NCBI GenBank assembly: GCA_002780795.1
Contig: PEUF01000045.1
Location: 35,939-99,938 of the forward strand
Source of the DNA: Candidatus Roizmanbacteria bacterium CG02_land_8_20_14_3_00_36_15
GTDB taxonomy: Bacteria > Patescibacteriota > Microgenomatia > UBA1406 > GWC2-37-13
DNA length: 64,000 nt
Direction of reading: 5' to 3'
The notes below the pieces were generated by a model. That model was not told the origin of the DNA and searched no databases. It was given only the letters and a program-made list of their open reading frames with translations. A program made the translations under genes and the position numbers. Below, in pieces: positions 25,656 through 34,767 of the stretch (its first letter is position 1; the number at the start of each line of letters is the position of its first letter).

Positions 25656-26837
25656 ATGAAATTTGTCATCTGCCATGGTGCCTTTGGAAACCCCAACGAG
25701 CATTGGCTGCCCAAACTTAAAGAAAAACTCGAATCATTTGGACAAACAGCTGAGATACCCAGGTTTCCGGTGGAGGATTGGGAGCGGATCACCAACCTTG
25801 GTATAAAAGCAGCCGTCAATAAGCAGACGTTACAAAACTGGCTGAACGTTTTCAAAAAAACCCGTAAGAATTTTAAAAAAGGTGAGGGACTGTGTTTTAT
25901 TGGTCATTCGCTCGGAGCAGTATTTATTTTACACGCAGTTAATTATTACAACATACAGTTAGATAGCGCCATTTTTGTCAGCCCGTTTCTTGACCGGCTA
26001 AATAACCAATGGCAGTTTGACGTTGTTAACAAATCTTTTTACAAAACAGACTTTGACTTTGAAAAACTGAAAAAATTAATTCCCATCTCCTATGTTTTGT
26101 ATTCTGATAACGATCCCTATGTTGCCAAAAGTCATGCTACCCTCTTTGCCAAGGCCCTGGATAGTTCTTTTATTTTTATTAAACAGGCCGGTCATCTAAG
26201 TAATCCTCAACAACTAAGCGAATTTCCCTTAGTACTAGAATTGTGTAAAACAAGAATCGCCCTACCCGTATATGAAAAGTTTATTTCTCAGCGGAGTAAA
26301 TTATTTTCGGTTGACTATATTGGTAATAAAACGGAAGAAGTTATTTATCTTAACCCCAAAGACGTTTTTGGGTACGGCAAGTTTCAGTTTAGGAATTTGG
26401 CCAAGAGTGGTTTCTGTACCTTTATCACTTCCAATAATGATTTTGACCCGGAATCAGTTTACATGATTGAAGCCCGTAAGACGGCCGAGAGAATAAAAAA
26501 TATTACCAGGGTTTTTATCATTTCCCACCCGTCAGATTTAAAAAGAAACGAACTCTTAAAACAAATTGAGCTTGATCTAAAAGCAGGAATAAAAATTTAT
26601 TTTTGTCCTTTAGAAAGTGTTATTAAAAAAGTCAAGGAACCGGATTTTGGTATTTGGGACGACGACTATGTTTGTTACGTTTCCTTTGATAAAAACAATG
26701 TTGCCACCGAAGTAAGACTAAGTAGTAGAAAAACTGACCTAAAAACAACCTTTAAATGGAAAAAAATTGTCCTAGACAAGTCTTTTAGAATTACTAACGC
26801 AAACCAAATTAACGACTTTATCAAAAAACACTCCTAA
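25656..26837 (+). CDS. RBBP9/YdeN-type serine hydrolase fused to an unknown domain
   Basis: A 393-residue protein starting MKFVICHGAFGN at 25656, 1 bp after the previous gene. Residues 1-190 match the YdeN/RBBP9 serine hydrolase layout: HGAFGNPNEHW, the nucleophile FIGHSLGAVF, SDNDPYV (Asp) and KQAGHLS (His). Residues 200-393 form a second domain (VYMIEARKTAERIKNITRVF, DFGIWDDDYVCYVSFD) that I do not recognise. It might be a degenerate phospholipase-D-like or sensor domain, but no HKD motif is visible. Confidence 0.65.
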   Translation: MKFVICHGAFGNPNEHWLPKLKEKLESFGQTAEIPRFPVEDWERITNLGIKAAVNKQTLQNWLNVFKKTRKNFKKGEGLCFIGHSLGAVFILHAVNYYNIQLDSAIFVSPFLDRLNNQWQFDVVNKSFYKTDFDFEKLKKLIPISYVLYSDNDPYVAKSHATLFAKALDSSFIFIKQAGHLSNPQQLSEFPLVLELCKTRIALPVYEKFISQRSKLFSVDYIGNKTEEVIYLNPKDVFGYGKFQFRNLAKSGFCTFITSNNDFDPESVYMIEARKTAERIKNITRVFIISHPSDLKRNELLKQIELDLKAGIKIYFCPLESVIKKVKEPDFGIWDDDYVCYVSFDKNNVATEVRLSSRKTDLKTTFKWKKIVLDKSFRITNANQINDFIKKHS

Positions 26838-26871
26838 CATAGACTCAATCAATCTACATGGTTGTGCAAAC

Positions 26872-27486
26872 TTATTTTTCTATAATCAACAAACCACCCA
26901 GATCTTGTTTTTTAATCTCTTTATAAAGTTTATTTTTCACTAACGCCGGTTTACCGCGATATTCAACTACATAATAGGCAAACCCACGCATTTTTTGTAC
27001 TAATAAATAGTCGGCGTGACCTGGCATACTAGCCTCGTCCTTTTTATCTTCAAAACCGACCGGGCTATCGTCGGCGGTGACAAAGTAGGTCCCTCCAACA
27101 TTAGCGCACAGATGTCCGTGTCCAGAAGCAAAATGGATACTATCACCGGCCTTAACCGGTATCGCCCTAAACTCTTCAACCACGTTTGGAATCATATTAC
27201 CTTCTTTATCAAGCGCCAACTTCTGTTCAACCGCCACGGCTTTCCCATAAAGAATCCAATATGTCTCATCAAGTTTTCCAACATGGTAATGTCCATAGGT
27301 TTTTATATACTCTCCGCAAACCGTTCCTGGTTCCCAGATAGTAATGTTTTTTTGCTCTTTGCCACCGCGAATCATGTAATAATAGTTGACTGGCCCGTCG
27401 CCATTTGGATCCATTAGAACTTCTTTCATTTTTTCATGAGTCCTAGCCGCGTAATGTTTGTCAACAAATTCAAAGTTAATTTTCAT
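26872..27486 (-). CDS. Archaeal-type (cupin) glucose-6-phosphate isomerase
   Basis: A 204-residue cupin of the archaeal phosphoglucose isomerase family. It has the metal-binding motif GHYHVGKLDETYWILYG (His, His, Glu) and the second motif GHGHLCANVG. It interconverts glucose- and fructose-6-phosphate in glycolysis and is unrelated to the usual bacterial Pgi. The next gene on the same strand, 28 bp upstream, is a mannose-6-phosphate-isomerase-like protein, so the pair handles hexose phosphates. Confidence 0.85.
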   Translation of the reverse strand: MKINFEFVDKHYAARTHEKMKEVLMDPNGDGPVNYYYMIRGGKEQKNITIWEPGTVCGEYIKTYGHYHVGKLDETYWILYGKAVAVEQKLALDKEGNMIPNVVEEFRAIPVKAGDSIHFASGHGHLCANVGGTYFVTADDSPVGFEDKKDEASMPGHADYLLVQKMRGFAYYVVEYRGKPALVKNKLYKEIKKQDLGGLLIIEK

Positions 27487-27514
27487 AGTTTTTAATTATT
27501 AAAAAAATTTTTAA

Positions 27515-28648
27515 CTAGGTTTCAATAAAAGTTTTTAAAACAACCGCTTTGTTATTAATAGATTTTATTATATATTCAGAGATTATTTCCGGAATAAAAC
27601 AAGAATGTCCTCGGGTTAATAAAACTTTTCCTTCTCCGGCAGCAACCTCAATTTCTCCGTCGCGAACAAAAAGATGGACAAATGAATTATGAGTTTTGTC
27701 GGTTTTTAGTTTATTTATTTCCAGAATATCTAAGCAATAATATTTATTTGTTATCAATCGGTTACCCTTTTTCTCAGGGGAGATTTTTTCTAAGTCATTA
27801 TGGTCTGGATTGGTATCCAACAACTTAAAATAATCTTGAATATGAATCTCTCTAATAGAACCATTGGGTTTAAATTTACCCTTGTCAAAACTTCTTATTG
27901 TTGAAATTGGATCCATAACGTCCTTTTGTATTTCATAGAGGACATTGCCTAAAGGATACTTTTCGAAATCTTCTTCCCAAGAATGGTGAATGCCTCCCAA
28001 TGAAGAATTAACCACGGAAAATTTTTTTATTTTATGTAGGTTTACAAAACGCCAAGGATAAACTTTTTTAATAAATGCCCTAGCATTTTTTTTGGCTGCG
28101 GCCAATGATATTTTTTTTGTTTCTATCATTCTGCTTAATTGTTTCATTTTTTCATCAATAATTTGACATGATTTTTTATAATCCACGAGACTAATATTTC
28201 TTTTTATTCCGAAGGTGATCAGTCCGTCTTCTAAATAGTACCAAGATTCTGGTTTTGATCTCCAGCGGTTACTTTTTACTCCCTCCTTTATATGTATTTG
28301 AAACGAATTACCAATAGATTGAGTAAGTTTTATTAAGGGAATTTTTTTATAAAAAGACGTTATCTGTTCAAGAGTAATAAATTCAACACCTTTTTTATAA
28401 GGTAATTGATTATAAATTTTGTCGCTGTTAGGAGAGCCCAACTCAGGAGTAAAATTTTTGTTTTGAGAACTGGTAATTGTTGTCAATAATTTTGTCTGAG
28501 TAAAAAGTTCATAACTTTGACCAATCTTTTTATTTTTAAGAGAATTATTATTTTGCCAGCCTTTCATGTTGAGAATATAGTTGCCACCCCAAGTCGGCTG
28601 CAGAATTAATTTAGGAAGAACGAGATACGGTCTTTTTGTATTTAACAT
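27515..28648 (-). CDS. Class I mannose-6-phosphate isomerase-like protein
   Basis: A 377-residue cupin-type protein with the family N-terminus LVLPKLILQPTWGGNYI and the metal-site region SFQIHIKEGVKSNRWRSKPESWYYLE, which parallels QVHP...KxESW of type I PMI. An insert (150-200) is Lys-rich and helical, and a C-terminal cupin repeat is visible (VRDGEIEVAAGEGKVLLTRGHSCFIPE). It probably interconverts mannose-6- and fructose-6-phosphate. The usual QVHP histidine appears as QIHI, so one metal ligand should be checked. Confidence 0.65.
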   Translation of the reverse strand: MLNTKRPYLVLPKLILQPTWGGNYILNMKGWQNNNSLKNKKIGQSYELFTQTKLLTTITSSQNKNFTPELGSPNSDKIYNQLPYKKGVEFITLEQITSFYKKIPLIKLTQSIGNSFQIHIKEGVKSNRWRSKPESWYYLEDGLITFGIKRNISLVDYKKSCQIIDEKMKQLSRMIETKKISLAAAKKNARAFIKKVYPWRFVNLHKIKKFSVVNSSLGGIHHSWEEDFEKYPLGNVLYEIQKDVMDPISTIRSFDKGKFKPNGSIREIHIQDYFKLLDTNPDHNDLEKISPEKKGNRLITNKYYCLDILEINKLKTDKTHNSFVHLFVRDGEIEVAAGEGKVLLTRGHSCFIPEIISEYIIKSINNKAVVLKTFIET

Positions 28649-28702
28649 TAGTAGTATATAAGTATAATATAAGCAACTAATAATTTAGTATAATTTAGAT
28701 AA

Positions 28703-29623
28703 ATGAAAAAGAACAGAATCCTCGTCTATCTCCGGACGCTAAGGGTAAATCAATGGATCAAAAACCTGATTATTTTTACCGCTATTATTTTCACCGGCAA
28801 CCTTTTTGAGACCGATCTTTTTATCAAAACCCTTATTGCTTTTATTATTTTCTGTCTTTTATCATCAGCTTCCTATGTGTTAAATGACATCATTGATTAT
28901 CCATATGACAGAAAACACCCGCTTAAAAAAAATCGGCCGATTGCCTCTGGACAGGTGTCTTTGGCCGAAGCAAGTTTTATTACTTTCATTTTGACACTAG
29001 GTTCACTAATTCTTTCTTTATTTTTTTCTCTTCCCCTCTTTTTTTTGAGCCTGTTTTTTATTTTACTTCATTTTTTTTACTCCCTTTACTTTAAGCGTTT
29101 TCCCGTAATTGACATTTTCTCAATTTCTTTTTCTTTTATGGTCCGCGCCTATGCGGGTGAGGTAGCCACCGGTTATCATATTCCGATCTGGTTGGTACTA
29201 ACAATTTTCTTTGGCTCTCTTTTCATGGCGGCCGTCAAACGCCACGCCGAACTAGTAGCCCATGGCCCGGAGGCCAGACTTTCCCTTTACCGTTACCACG
29301 AACATTTTTTAGACTTTCTTACTTATACCTTTGCTACCTTAACCATAATCGGCTATTCGTTTTATACCTACTTTGAAAAACCACCACTGACAATAACCGC
29401 CTTTACTAGATCGTTTGCCAACATTTTTCCCGGTTTTGAAGGAAGAAAATGGTTAATGATTACTATTCCAATGGTTGTTTATGGTATTGCCCGTTACGCT
29501 CAGCTTCTATACGAAAGATATGAAGGAGAACAGCCGGAGAAAATTATTACCACAGATAAACCACTGATATTTTCTATTTTTCTTTGGGGAGCGATAACGG
29601 TGATGTTGATCTATGTATTTTAA
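28703..29623 (+). CDS. UbiA-family prenyltransferase (decaprenyl-phosphate phosphoribosyltransferase-like)
   Basis: A 306-residue membrane protein with about eight TM segments. The first prenyl-diphosphate motif is NDIIDYPYDRKHPLKKNRPIA near 62-80, preceded by LRVNQWIKN. This N-terminus and motif match the DPPR-synthase branch of UbiA (Rv3806c-like), which makes decaprenyl-phosphoryl ribose or similar lipid-linked sugars for the envelope. The second Asp motif is less clear. It is not in an obvious operon. Confidence 0.8.
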   Translation: MKKNRILVYLRTLRVNQWIKNLIIFTAIIFTGNLFETDLFIKTLIAFIIFCLLSSASYVLNDIIDYPYDRKHPLKKNRPIASGQVSLAEASFITFILTLGSLILSLFFSLPLFFLSLFFILLHFFYSLYFKRFPVIDIFSISFSFMVRAYAGEVATGYHIPIWLVLTIFFGSLFMAAVKRHAELVAHGPEARLSLYRYHEHFLDFLTYTFATLTIIGYSFYTYFEKPPLTITAFTRSFANIFPGFEGRKWLMITIPMVVYGIARYAQLLYERYEGEQPEKIITTDKPLIFSIFLWGAITVMLIYVF

Positions 29624-29641
29624 ATTGTAGCGTATAGTCCG

Positions 29642-29670
29642 TTGACTTTTATAAATAAATTATTTATTCT
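29642..29670 (+). promoter_or_regulatory. recA sigma70 promoter
   Basis: TTGACT (29642-29647), a 17-bp spacer and TATTCT (29665-29670). The predicted start near 29677 leaves a leader of about 60 bases. Confidence 0.5.
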
Positions 29671-29690
29671 TCGATTAACAAATTAAAATA

Positions 29691-29706
29691 TTAACAAATT
29701 TGTTAA
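29691..29706. promoter_or_regulatory. Perfect 16-bp palindrome in the recA leader
   Basis: TTAACAAATTTGTTAA lies between the recA promoter and the start codon. Its place and symmetry fit an operator for an SOS-type repressor, but it does not match a LexA box I know. Confidence 0.4.
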
Positions 29707-29735
29707 TTTAGAAATTATAAAATCGTTTCTTAATT

Positions 29736-30722
29736 ATGAAAAACCAAATCTCAAAAAAAAAACAGGCAGTTTCCCTAGCGATTGATCAAATTCAAAAACA
29801 GTTTGGTCGGGGAGCAATTATGAGACTAGGAGAGGGGCCGGTGGCACCGGTAGCCGTCATTAAAACAGGAATTCTTCCTCTGGACCTGGCTTTAGGGGTT
29901 GGTGGGATTCCAAAAGGACGAATTGTAGAAATTTTTGGTCCCGAAGCCTCAGGCAAAACCACTCTTTGCCTATCTTTAATTGCTGAAGCGCAAAAGGTTG
30001 GTGGAATAGCGGCCTTTATTGATGCCGAACACGCCGTTGACCCGGCTTGGGCAAAAATTTTAGGAGTAAAACTTGAAGATCTGTTAATTTCTCAACCGGA
30101 TACAGGTGAGCAGGCGTTGGAGATTGCTGAACATCTGATTCGCTCTGGCGGCGTCGATCTGATTATTATTGACTCGGTCGCCGCTCTTGTTCCCCGCTCG
30201 GAGATAGAGGGTGAGATGGGTGATTCACAGATGGGTGTTCAGGCGCGGTTGATGTCACAGGCGTTGCGTAAACTAACCGGCGTTGTCTCGAAATCAAAAA
30301 CAACGGTGATTTTTACCAACCAAATCCGGCTGAAAATTGGCATCATGTTTGGCAATCCTGAAACAACCCCTGGCGGACTGGCTCTTAAATTTTATTGCTC
30401 GGTGAGAATGGATGTGCGCAAGATTGAGACTCTGAAAAAAAACAACCAGGCCTATGGAGCCAGGATTAGAGTAAAGATTGTTAAAAACAAAGTGGCGCCG
30501 CCATTTAAGGAAGCCGAAGTGGTAATCACCGCTGAAGGGATTGATAAAGAAGAAGGAATAATTGACGCCGCCATTAATGCCGGTGTTTTAAGCAAAAGTG
30601 GTTCGTTCATTAAATATGGTGAAAAATTGTTAGGACAGGGAAAAGAACAGGTAAAAGAGGCGCTGATGAAAGATGAAAAGCTAAAACAGCAACTGTTAAA
30701 AGCAGTAACTGAGAAAAAATAA
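29736..30722 (+). CDS. recA: Recombinase RecA
   Basis: A 328-residue RecA with Walker A GPEASGKT at 68-75, Walker [11 protein letters not shown], the L1/L2 loop regions ([47 protein letters not shown]), and the FYxSVRxDVRK element. It catalyses strand exchange and SOS co-protease activity. The C-terminal acidic tail is short. recX follows 84 bp downstream, a common arrangement. Confidence 0.97.
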   Translation: MKNQISKKKQAVSLAIDQIQKQFGRGAIMRLGEGPVAPVAVIKTGILPLDLALGVGGIPKGRIVEIFGPEASGKTTLCLSLIAEAQKVGGIAAFIDAEHAVDPAWAKILGVKLEDLLISQPDTGEQALEIAEHLIRSGGVDLIIIDSVAALVPRSEIEGEMGDSQMGVQARLMSQALRKLTGVVSKSKTTVIFTNQIRLKIGIMFGNPETTPGGLALKFYCSVRMDVRKIETLKKNNQAYGARIRVKIVKNKVAPPFKEAEVVITAEGIDKEEGIIDAAINAGVLSKSGSFIKYGEKLLGQGKEQVKEALMKDEKLKQQLLKAVTEKK

Positions 30723-30806
30723 TAAATATTAAATTTCAAATAATAATTGAATATTAAATAATAAAGGATTTAATATTTTAACATTAAACATTTATTATTT
30801 GAAATT
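30723..30806. repeat. AT-rich inverted repeat between recA and recX
   Basis: ATTTCAAATAATAATTGAA on one side and TTATTATTTGAAATT on the other can pair. It is the same dispersed intergenic style as at 2844 and 18257. Confidence 0.5.
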
Positions 30807-31295
30807 ATGCTTGACGAAGATCTTCAACCGCTCTTGAATAAAGCCTACTTTTATTTGAAATTCCGCCCGCGGACCGCCTGGGAAATGCGGCGCTATCTTT
30901 ATAAAAAAATTGAGAAGACGCATTGGTCACGCAGTGACGCTGATAAAATAATCAATCATCTATTAGGCCTAGGGTTACTTGATGATAAAAAGTTTATTGA
31001 AATTTTTATTGAAGAGAGAAAAAACCTTAAACCAAAAGGAAAGTTTGTTCTAAAACAGGAGCTAATCAAACACGGTATTGATAAGCAGTTGATCGATGAT
31101 TATTTTGAAAGAACCCCGTTTAATGAAGAGGATTTGGCCGAAAAGGCTCTTTACCACCACTGGTCAAGACTCAAGGATCTCCCGGTTGAAAAACGCCTCC
31201 AAAAAGCTAGCCAGTTTCTTTTCCGGCGCGGTTTTCCCTTTGCCCTCGCCAAAAAAACGCTTGAGAAGTTAAATAATAAATTTTCTTCGCAATAA
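30807..31295 (+). CDS. recX: Regulatory protein RecX
   Basis: A 162-residue RecX made of three-helix repeats. Signatures are YFYLKFRPRTAWEMRRYLYKK, IINHLLGLGLLDDKKF and a C-terminal RRGFPFALAKKTLEKL. RecX binds and limits RecA filaments. It lies directly downstream of recA. Confidence 0.9.
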   Translation: MLDEDLQPLLNKAYFYLKFRPRTAWEMRRYLYKKIEKTHWSRSDADKIINHLLGLGLLDDKKFIEIFIEERKNLKPKGKFVLKQELIKHGIDKQLIDDYFERTPFNEEDLAEKALYHHWSRLKDLPVEKRLQKASQFLFRRGFPFALAKKTLEKLNNKFSSQ

Positions 31296-31326
31296 ACTTC
31301 TTGTTTTTTTATAATTATTAATAACT

Positions 31327-31839
31327 ATGGCAAAAGTAATATTTTTCGGTTATGGAGCCAATAAAGACTATTATCGCCTAAGAGAGATTTTGGGCAAAGA
31401 CCTTAAGGGGGGAGAAAGCGCCATGCTTGAAGGATTTAGCTTAGCAACCCAGTCTCTTAAAAATATTCCAGAACCACCACGGAGAATCCTTAATAAAGTT
31501 TGGGGAGACTCCTTTCATGCTTATACAATAAAGAGAGGTTCTGGGATTGTTGCCGGGAAAGCCTGGGTATTAGAAGAGGAGGACTTGGAAAAAATCAAAC
31601 AATGGGAGTTTGTCGGAAAAGATGGTTGACGGGAACTGGTTTCCGTCAAGCTTACGACGGCGGAAGGAAAAACCATTGCTGCCATTACCGAAAAGTCCCA
31701 AGACCAGTATGAAGTGGATAGATTGGTTGACGGAATAGATTATGAAGTTAATCTTAATAGAAAGAGGGAGAAAGAATACTACTCTGAAGAAGATGAATAC
31801 AAAATTGCCATCCTAAGAGGAGAAATAAGAAGATGTTAG
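31327..31839 (+). pseudogene. Gamma-glutamylcyclotransferase-like gene interrupted by one TGA
   Basis: The reading frame runs 100 codons (FFGYGANKDYYRLRE start and IVAGKAWVLEEEDL, typical of the AIG2/GGCT fold) and meets TGA at 31627-31629. It then stays open in the same frame for 69 more codons (RELVSVKLTTAEGKTI ... IAILRGEIRRC) to TAG. The sense of the protein continues without a break, and TGA would be a single change from TGG (Trp). Either a recent nonsense mutation, a sequencing error or recoding explains it. Confidence 0.65.
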
Positions 31840-32096
31840 GGACAGTATGCAAATATCTGACCCTTAATGGTATAAAACACAATGATCGCCATTTGCAGTT
31901 TTTAAGATAACAGAGTAAAATGAGGAAATTAATAATTGTTTGGAGCGGTGACTAAAAATCAAAAATTAAATATTAAATATCAAAATGACATATAAAAAAC
32001 CAAAAATATCAATAATCATTTTGAGCTTTACTCTATAATCTTGCATTTTGCACTTTAATTTTTGACATCGTCTTTCTCCAAACCTTTCAACAAATT
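31840..32096. other. Non-coding gap with AT-rich inverted words
   Basis: No open frame or RNA gene was recognised. From 31960 the sequence has AAATCAAAAATTAAATATT-type words with partial complements near 32030-32060, the same dispersed intergenic style as elsewhere. Confidence 0.4.
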
Positions 32097-33575
32097 ATGT
32101 TTCAAAATATTTTTAAAAACCTCTTTCAAAACAAACAAAGAGTTGAAGAAGAAAAGGAAAAAATTCGCCAACAAACCAAAGAAATCACCCTTCGCGCTCA
32201 AGAAGAGGCGCTGCGGATAAAACAAGAAGCAGAGCGGGAAGCAAGAAAAATCACTAACGAAGCTAAGGTTGATTTGGCTAAGGCGATTGAGGCGGAAAAA
32301 AGATTGGCGAGAAGAGACCAACAGATTGGAGACAAGAATAAAGAACGAGAAGAATTAAAAGAAAAATTGGAAAGAGAAAAAGTGGCCGTTCAGAAGTTAC
32401 AAAAGGATCTTGAAGAGAAGAGAGAAGCCATCCTGCAAAAACTAGAAAAAGTGGCCCAGATGAGTAAAGACCAGGCCAAAAATCTAATGCTCTCTGGCTG
32501 GGAAGAAAAACTCAAGGGAGAAATCGCCAAGAAAATAAAACAGACTCAGGAGGAATTAAAACAAAAAGCCGACGACATTGCTAAACAAATCTTAGCCGAA
32601 ACAATGCGATATGGGGCCATCGATTATGTGGCCGAGTTTACTCTCTCAACGGTTACCCTTCCTAATGAAGACTATAAGGGGCGGATTATTGGTAAGGACG
32701 GACGAAACGTCCGTGCCTTTGAGTTGGCGACGGGAGTCGACGTCGATCTTGAAGAAGAAAAAGTAATTCGGCTTTCTTCATTTGATGCCATTCGTCGTGA
32801 AGTGGCTAAAATTGCTTTGGAGAGATTAATTAAGGACGGCCGGATTCAGCCCGAACGAATTGAGGAGATAGTTAAGAAAACAAAGGAAGAGATAGAAAAA
32901 GTAATATTTCGAGCCGGAGAAGAGCTTGCTCATAAAGTTAGTGTCTATAATTTGCCCACCGAGATAATCAAGCTTTTGGGCAAGTTTAAATATCGTTATT
33001 CCTACGGCCAAAACATGATTGCTCACACCCTCGAGGAAACAAGGATAGGTGTTGCCCTGGCTCACGAGTTAAAGGCCGATGTTAATGTTGTCAAACTGGG
33101 TTGTTTATTGCACGATATTGGTAAGGTAATAACTGATAAAGAAGGTTCACACATCGATCTTGGTGTTTCTCTAGCTAAAAAGTACCGATTCCCTCAAAAA
33201 GTGGTTGATTGTATCGCCGCCCATCATGAAGACATTCCTTTCCCCACCGTTGAGTCAATAATAGTTTATATTGCTGATGCCGTTTCTGGTGGAAGACCAG
33301 GGGCGAGACACGAAGACTTTGAAGAATATCTGAAAAGAATTAAAACAATCGAAGAAGCGGCTAAAAGTAAAAAGGGCGTTAAAGAAGCCTACGCGCTTCA
33401 AGCCGGCCGCGAACTACGGGTAATTGTTAAACCGGAAGAGATAGGCGATGATGAAGCCACTGTCTTGGCGGAAAAAGTTAAAGAAGAGCTCGAAAAAAAA
33501 TTTGAGGTATTTCCAGGCCAAATCAAGGTAACGGTTATTAGGGAGTTTAGAACGGAAACAACAACCAAAATTTAA
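32097..33575 (+). CDS. rny: Ribonuclease Y
   Basis: A 492-residue RNase Y. A long coiled coil (10-160) leads to a KH domain (GRIIGKDGRNVRAFELATGVDV near 200) and an HD domain with the metal motif LLHDIGKV near 338 and HHED further on. It is an endonuclease that starts mRNA decay. Unlike the usual form, no N-terminal membrane segment is seen: the protein begins MFQNIFKNLFQNKQRVEEEK, and no upstream in-frame extension supplies one. Confidence 0.92.
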   Translation: MFQNIFKNLFQNKQRVEEEKEKIRQQTKEITLRAQEEALRIKQEAEREARKITNEAKVDLAKAIEAEKRLARRDQQIGDKNKEREELKEKLEREKVAVQKLQKDLEEKREAILQKLEKVAQMSKDQAKNLMLSGWEEKLKGEIAKKIKQTQEELKQKADDIAKQILAETMRYGAIDYVAEFTLSTVTLPNEDYKGRIIGKDGRNVRAFELATGVDVDLEEEKVIRLSSFDAIRREVAKIALERLIKDGRIQPERIEEIVKKTKEEIEKVIFRAGEELAHKVSVYNLPTEIIKLLGKFKYRYSYGQNMIAHTLEETRIGVALAHELKADVNVVKLGCLLHDIGKVITDKEGSHIDLGVSLAKKYRFPQKVVDCIAAHHEDIPFPTVESIIVYIADAVSGGRPGARHEDFEEYLKRIKTIEEAAKSKKGVKEAYALQAGRELRVIVKPEEIGDDEATVLAEKVKEELEKKFEVFPGQIKVTVIREFRTETTTKI

Positions 33576-33680
33576 AAAATAAATAATAAATATCAAATTA
33601 CAATTGAATAATAAATGTTTAAATATTAAATATTTAAAATTCAACGTTCAACTAATATTTATTATTAGATATTTAATATT
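33576..33680. repeat. AT-rich repeat after rny
   Basis: AATAAATATTAAATATT-type words with complements fill this gap. They are similar to the dispersed intergenic elements listed above, and no gene is seen. Confidence 0.4.
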
Positions 33681-33753
33681 CTACCCTCTTTCGTATTGTC
33701 ATCTCGCTCCCATTTTGATATAGATTGTTACAATAAGATAGTTTAAATACGGA

Positions 33754-33782
33754 TTGACAAGAAGCGAAAAACTTTCTATTAT
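33754..33782 (+). promoter_or_regulatory. Strong hup promoter
   Basis: Consensus TTGACA (33754-33759), a 17-bp spacer and TATTAT (33777-33782). The 75-base leader also carries a TTGACAA/TTGTCAA inverted pair (33800-33806 and 33836-33842), which could form a hairpin or an operator. Confidence 0.7.
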
Positions 33783-33862
33783 GATTTCGATTTACTTTAT
33801 TGACAACCTAAACAATCTACAAATTTAAAAGTTTATTGTCAAACGAAGGGTGGTGAATATAT

Positions 33863-34135
33863 ATGACAAAAGCAGACTTAGTTGCTCAAGTAGCAAAAAA
33901 GGCCGGTCTAACCGCCAAAGCCGCTAAAGACGCCGTTGGCGCTATTTTCTCCACCATGAGCGACGCTTTGAAAAGAGGAGAAAAAGTTGTCGTCACTGGT
34001 TTTGGTACTTTTATGGTTAGGCGAAGAGCCGCCCGTAAAGGAAGAAATCCACAAACTGGCGCCGAGATTCAAATTCCAGCGACCAAAACGCCAGGTTTTA
34101 CCGCCGGCAAAACTCTTAAAAGAACCGTTAAGTGA
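33863..34135 (+). CDS. hup: HU-family DNA-binding protein
   Basis: A 90-residue HU protein with [17 protein letters not shown] at the start, [21 protein letters not shown] in the DNA-binding arm, and the C-terminal [14 protein letters not shown]. It bends and compacts DNA. It has a strong promoter and its own terminator, so it is a single-gene unit. It ends with TGA, supporting TGA as a stop codon. Confidence 0.95.
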   Translation: MTKADLVAQVAKKAGLTAKAAKDAVGAIFSTMSDALKRGEKVVVTGFGTFMVRRRAARKGRNPQTGAEIQIPATKTPGFTAGKTLKRTVK

Positions 34136-34155
34136 AAGCGTGATATAAGGAGCAG

Positions 34156-34195
34156 CCCTGAACCGAACTTGTTCTGGTTCGGGGTTGTTTTTTTT
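34156..34195 (+). terminator. Rho-independent terminator of hup
   Basis: The stem CCCTGAACC pairs with GGTTCGGGG across a GAACTTGTTCT loop that can itself fold, and is followed by TTGTTTTTTTT. Confidence 0.85.
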
Positions 34196-34221
34196 AGCCA
34201 ATTTTAGTAGAATGAGGTTCT

Positions 34222-34767
34222 ATGCTTAAAATAAGCGCTAAAGCGATATTTCTTTCTCTTTTTTTCGTTGGAGTTATTGTTAGTTTTTATCTGGTTAATT
34301 TGGCCGAGCAGGGAGTTGCCTACGGTCAGGAGAAGGTCGTCTACGCCCTTCCTTACCCAGGGATTTTACCAGATCACCCTTTATACTTTGCCAAGGTGGT
34401 CAGGGATAAATTAATGGAATGGATGACGCGCGACTATCTGAAGAAAGCCGATCTCTATCGACTTTTTTCTGACAAGAGAGTTAATATGGCCACTTTTTTA
34501 ATTAAAAAGGGAAAGAATAAATTAGCGATTACCACCTTTTCAAAAGGAGAAAAATATTTCCTTAAGATTCCCAGCCTTTTGCTCGATTCGAAAAAACAAG
34601 GCGTTGCTCCGTCTTCGGAATTAATCGACAGCCTTAAATTAAGCAATGCTAAGCATAGGGAACTGGCCACGGAATTATTAAAATCGGTTTCCCCTTCCCA
34701 GATAGCCGCGGTTGAAGAAATACTAAAACTCAATCAAGAAATCAAAAACAAACTCAATCAGTTATAG
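34222..34767 (+). CDS. Secreted DUF5667 protein
   Basis: A 181-residue protein with an N-terminal signal segment (8-28). The motif LPYPGILPDHPLYFAKVVRDKL near 45-65 is the hallmark of DUF5667, a family common in CPR and Gram-positive bacteria. The rest is helical and charged. Function is unknown, and an extracellular or membrane-anchored role is likely. It overlaps the end of the convergent O-antigen-ligase-like gene by 6 bp. Confidence 0.75.
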   Translation: MLKISAKAIFLSLFFVGVIVSFYLVNLAEQGVAYGQEKVVYALPYPGILPDHPLYFAKVVRDKLMEWMTRDYLKKADLYRLFSDKRVNMATFLIKKGKNKLAITTFSKGEKYFLKIPSLLLDSKKQGVAPSSELIDSLKLSNAKHRELATELLKSVSPSQIAAVEEILKLNQEIKNKLNQL

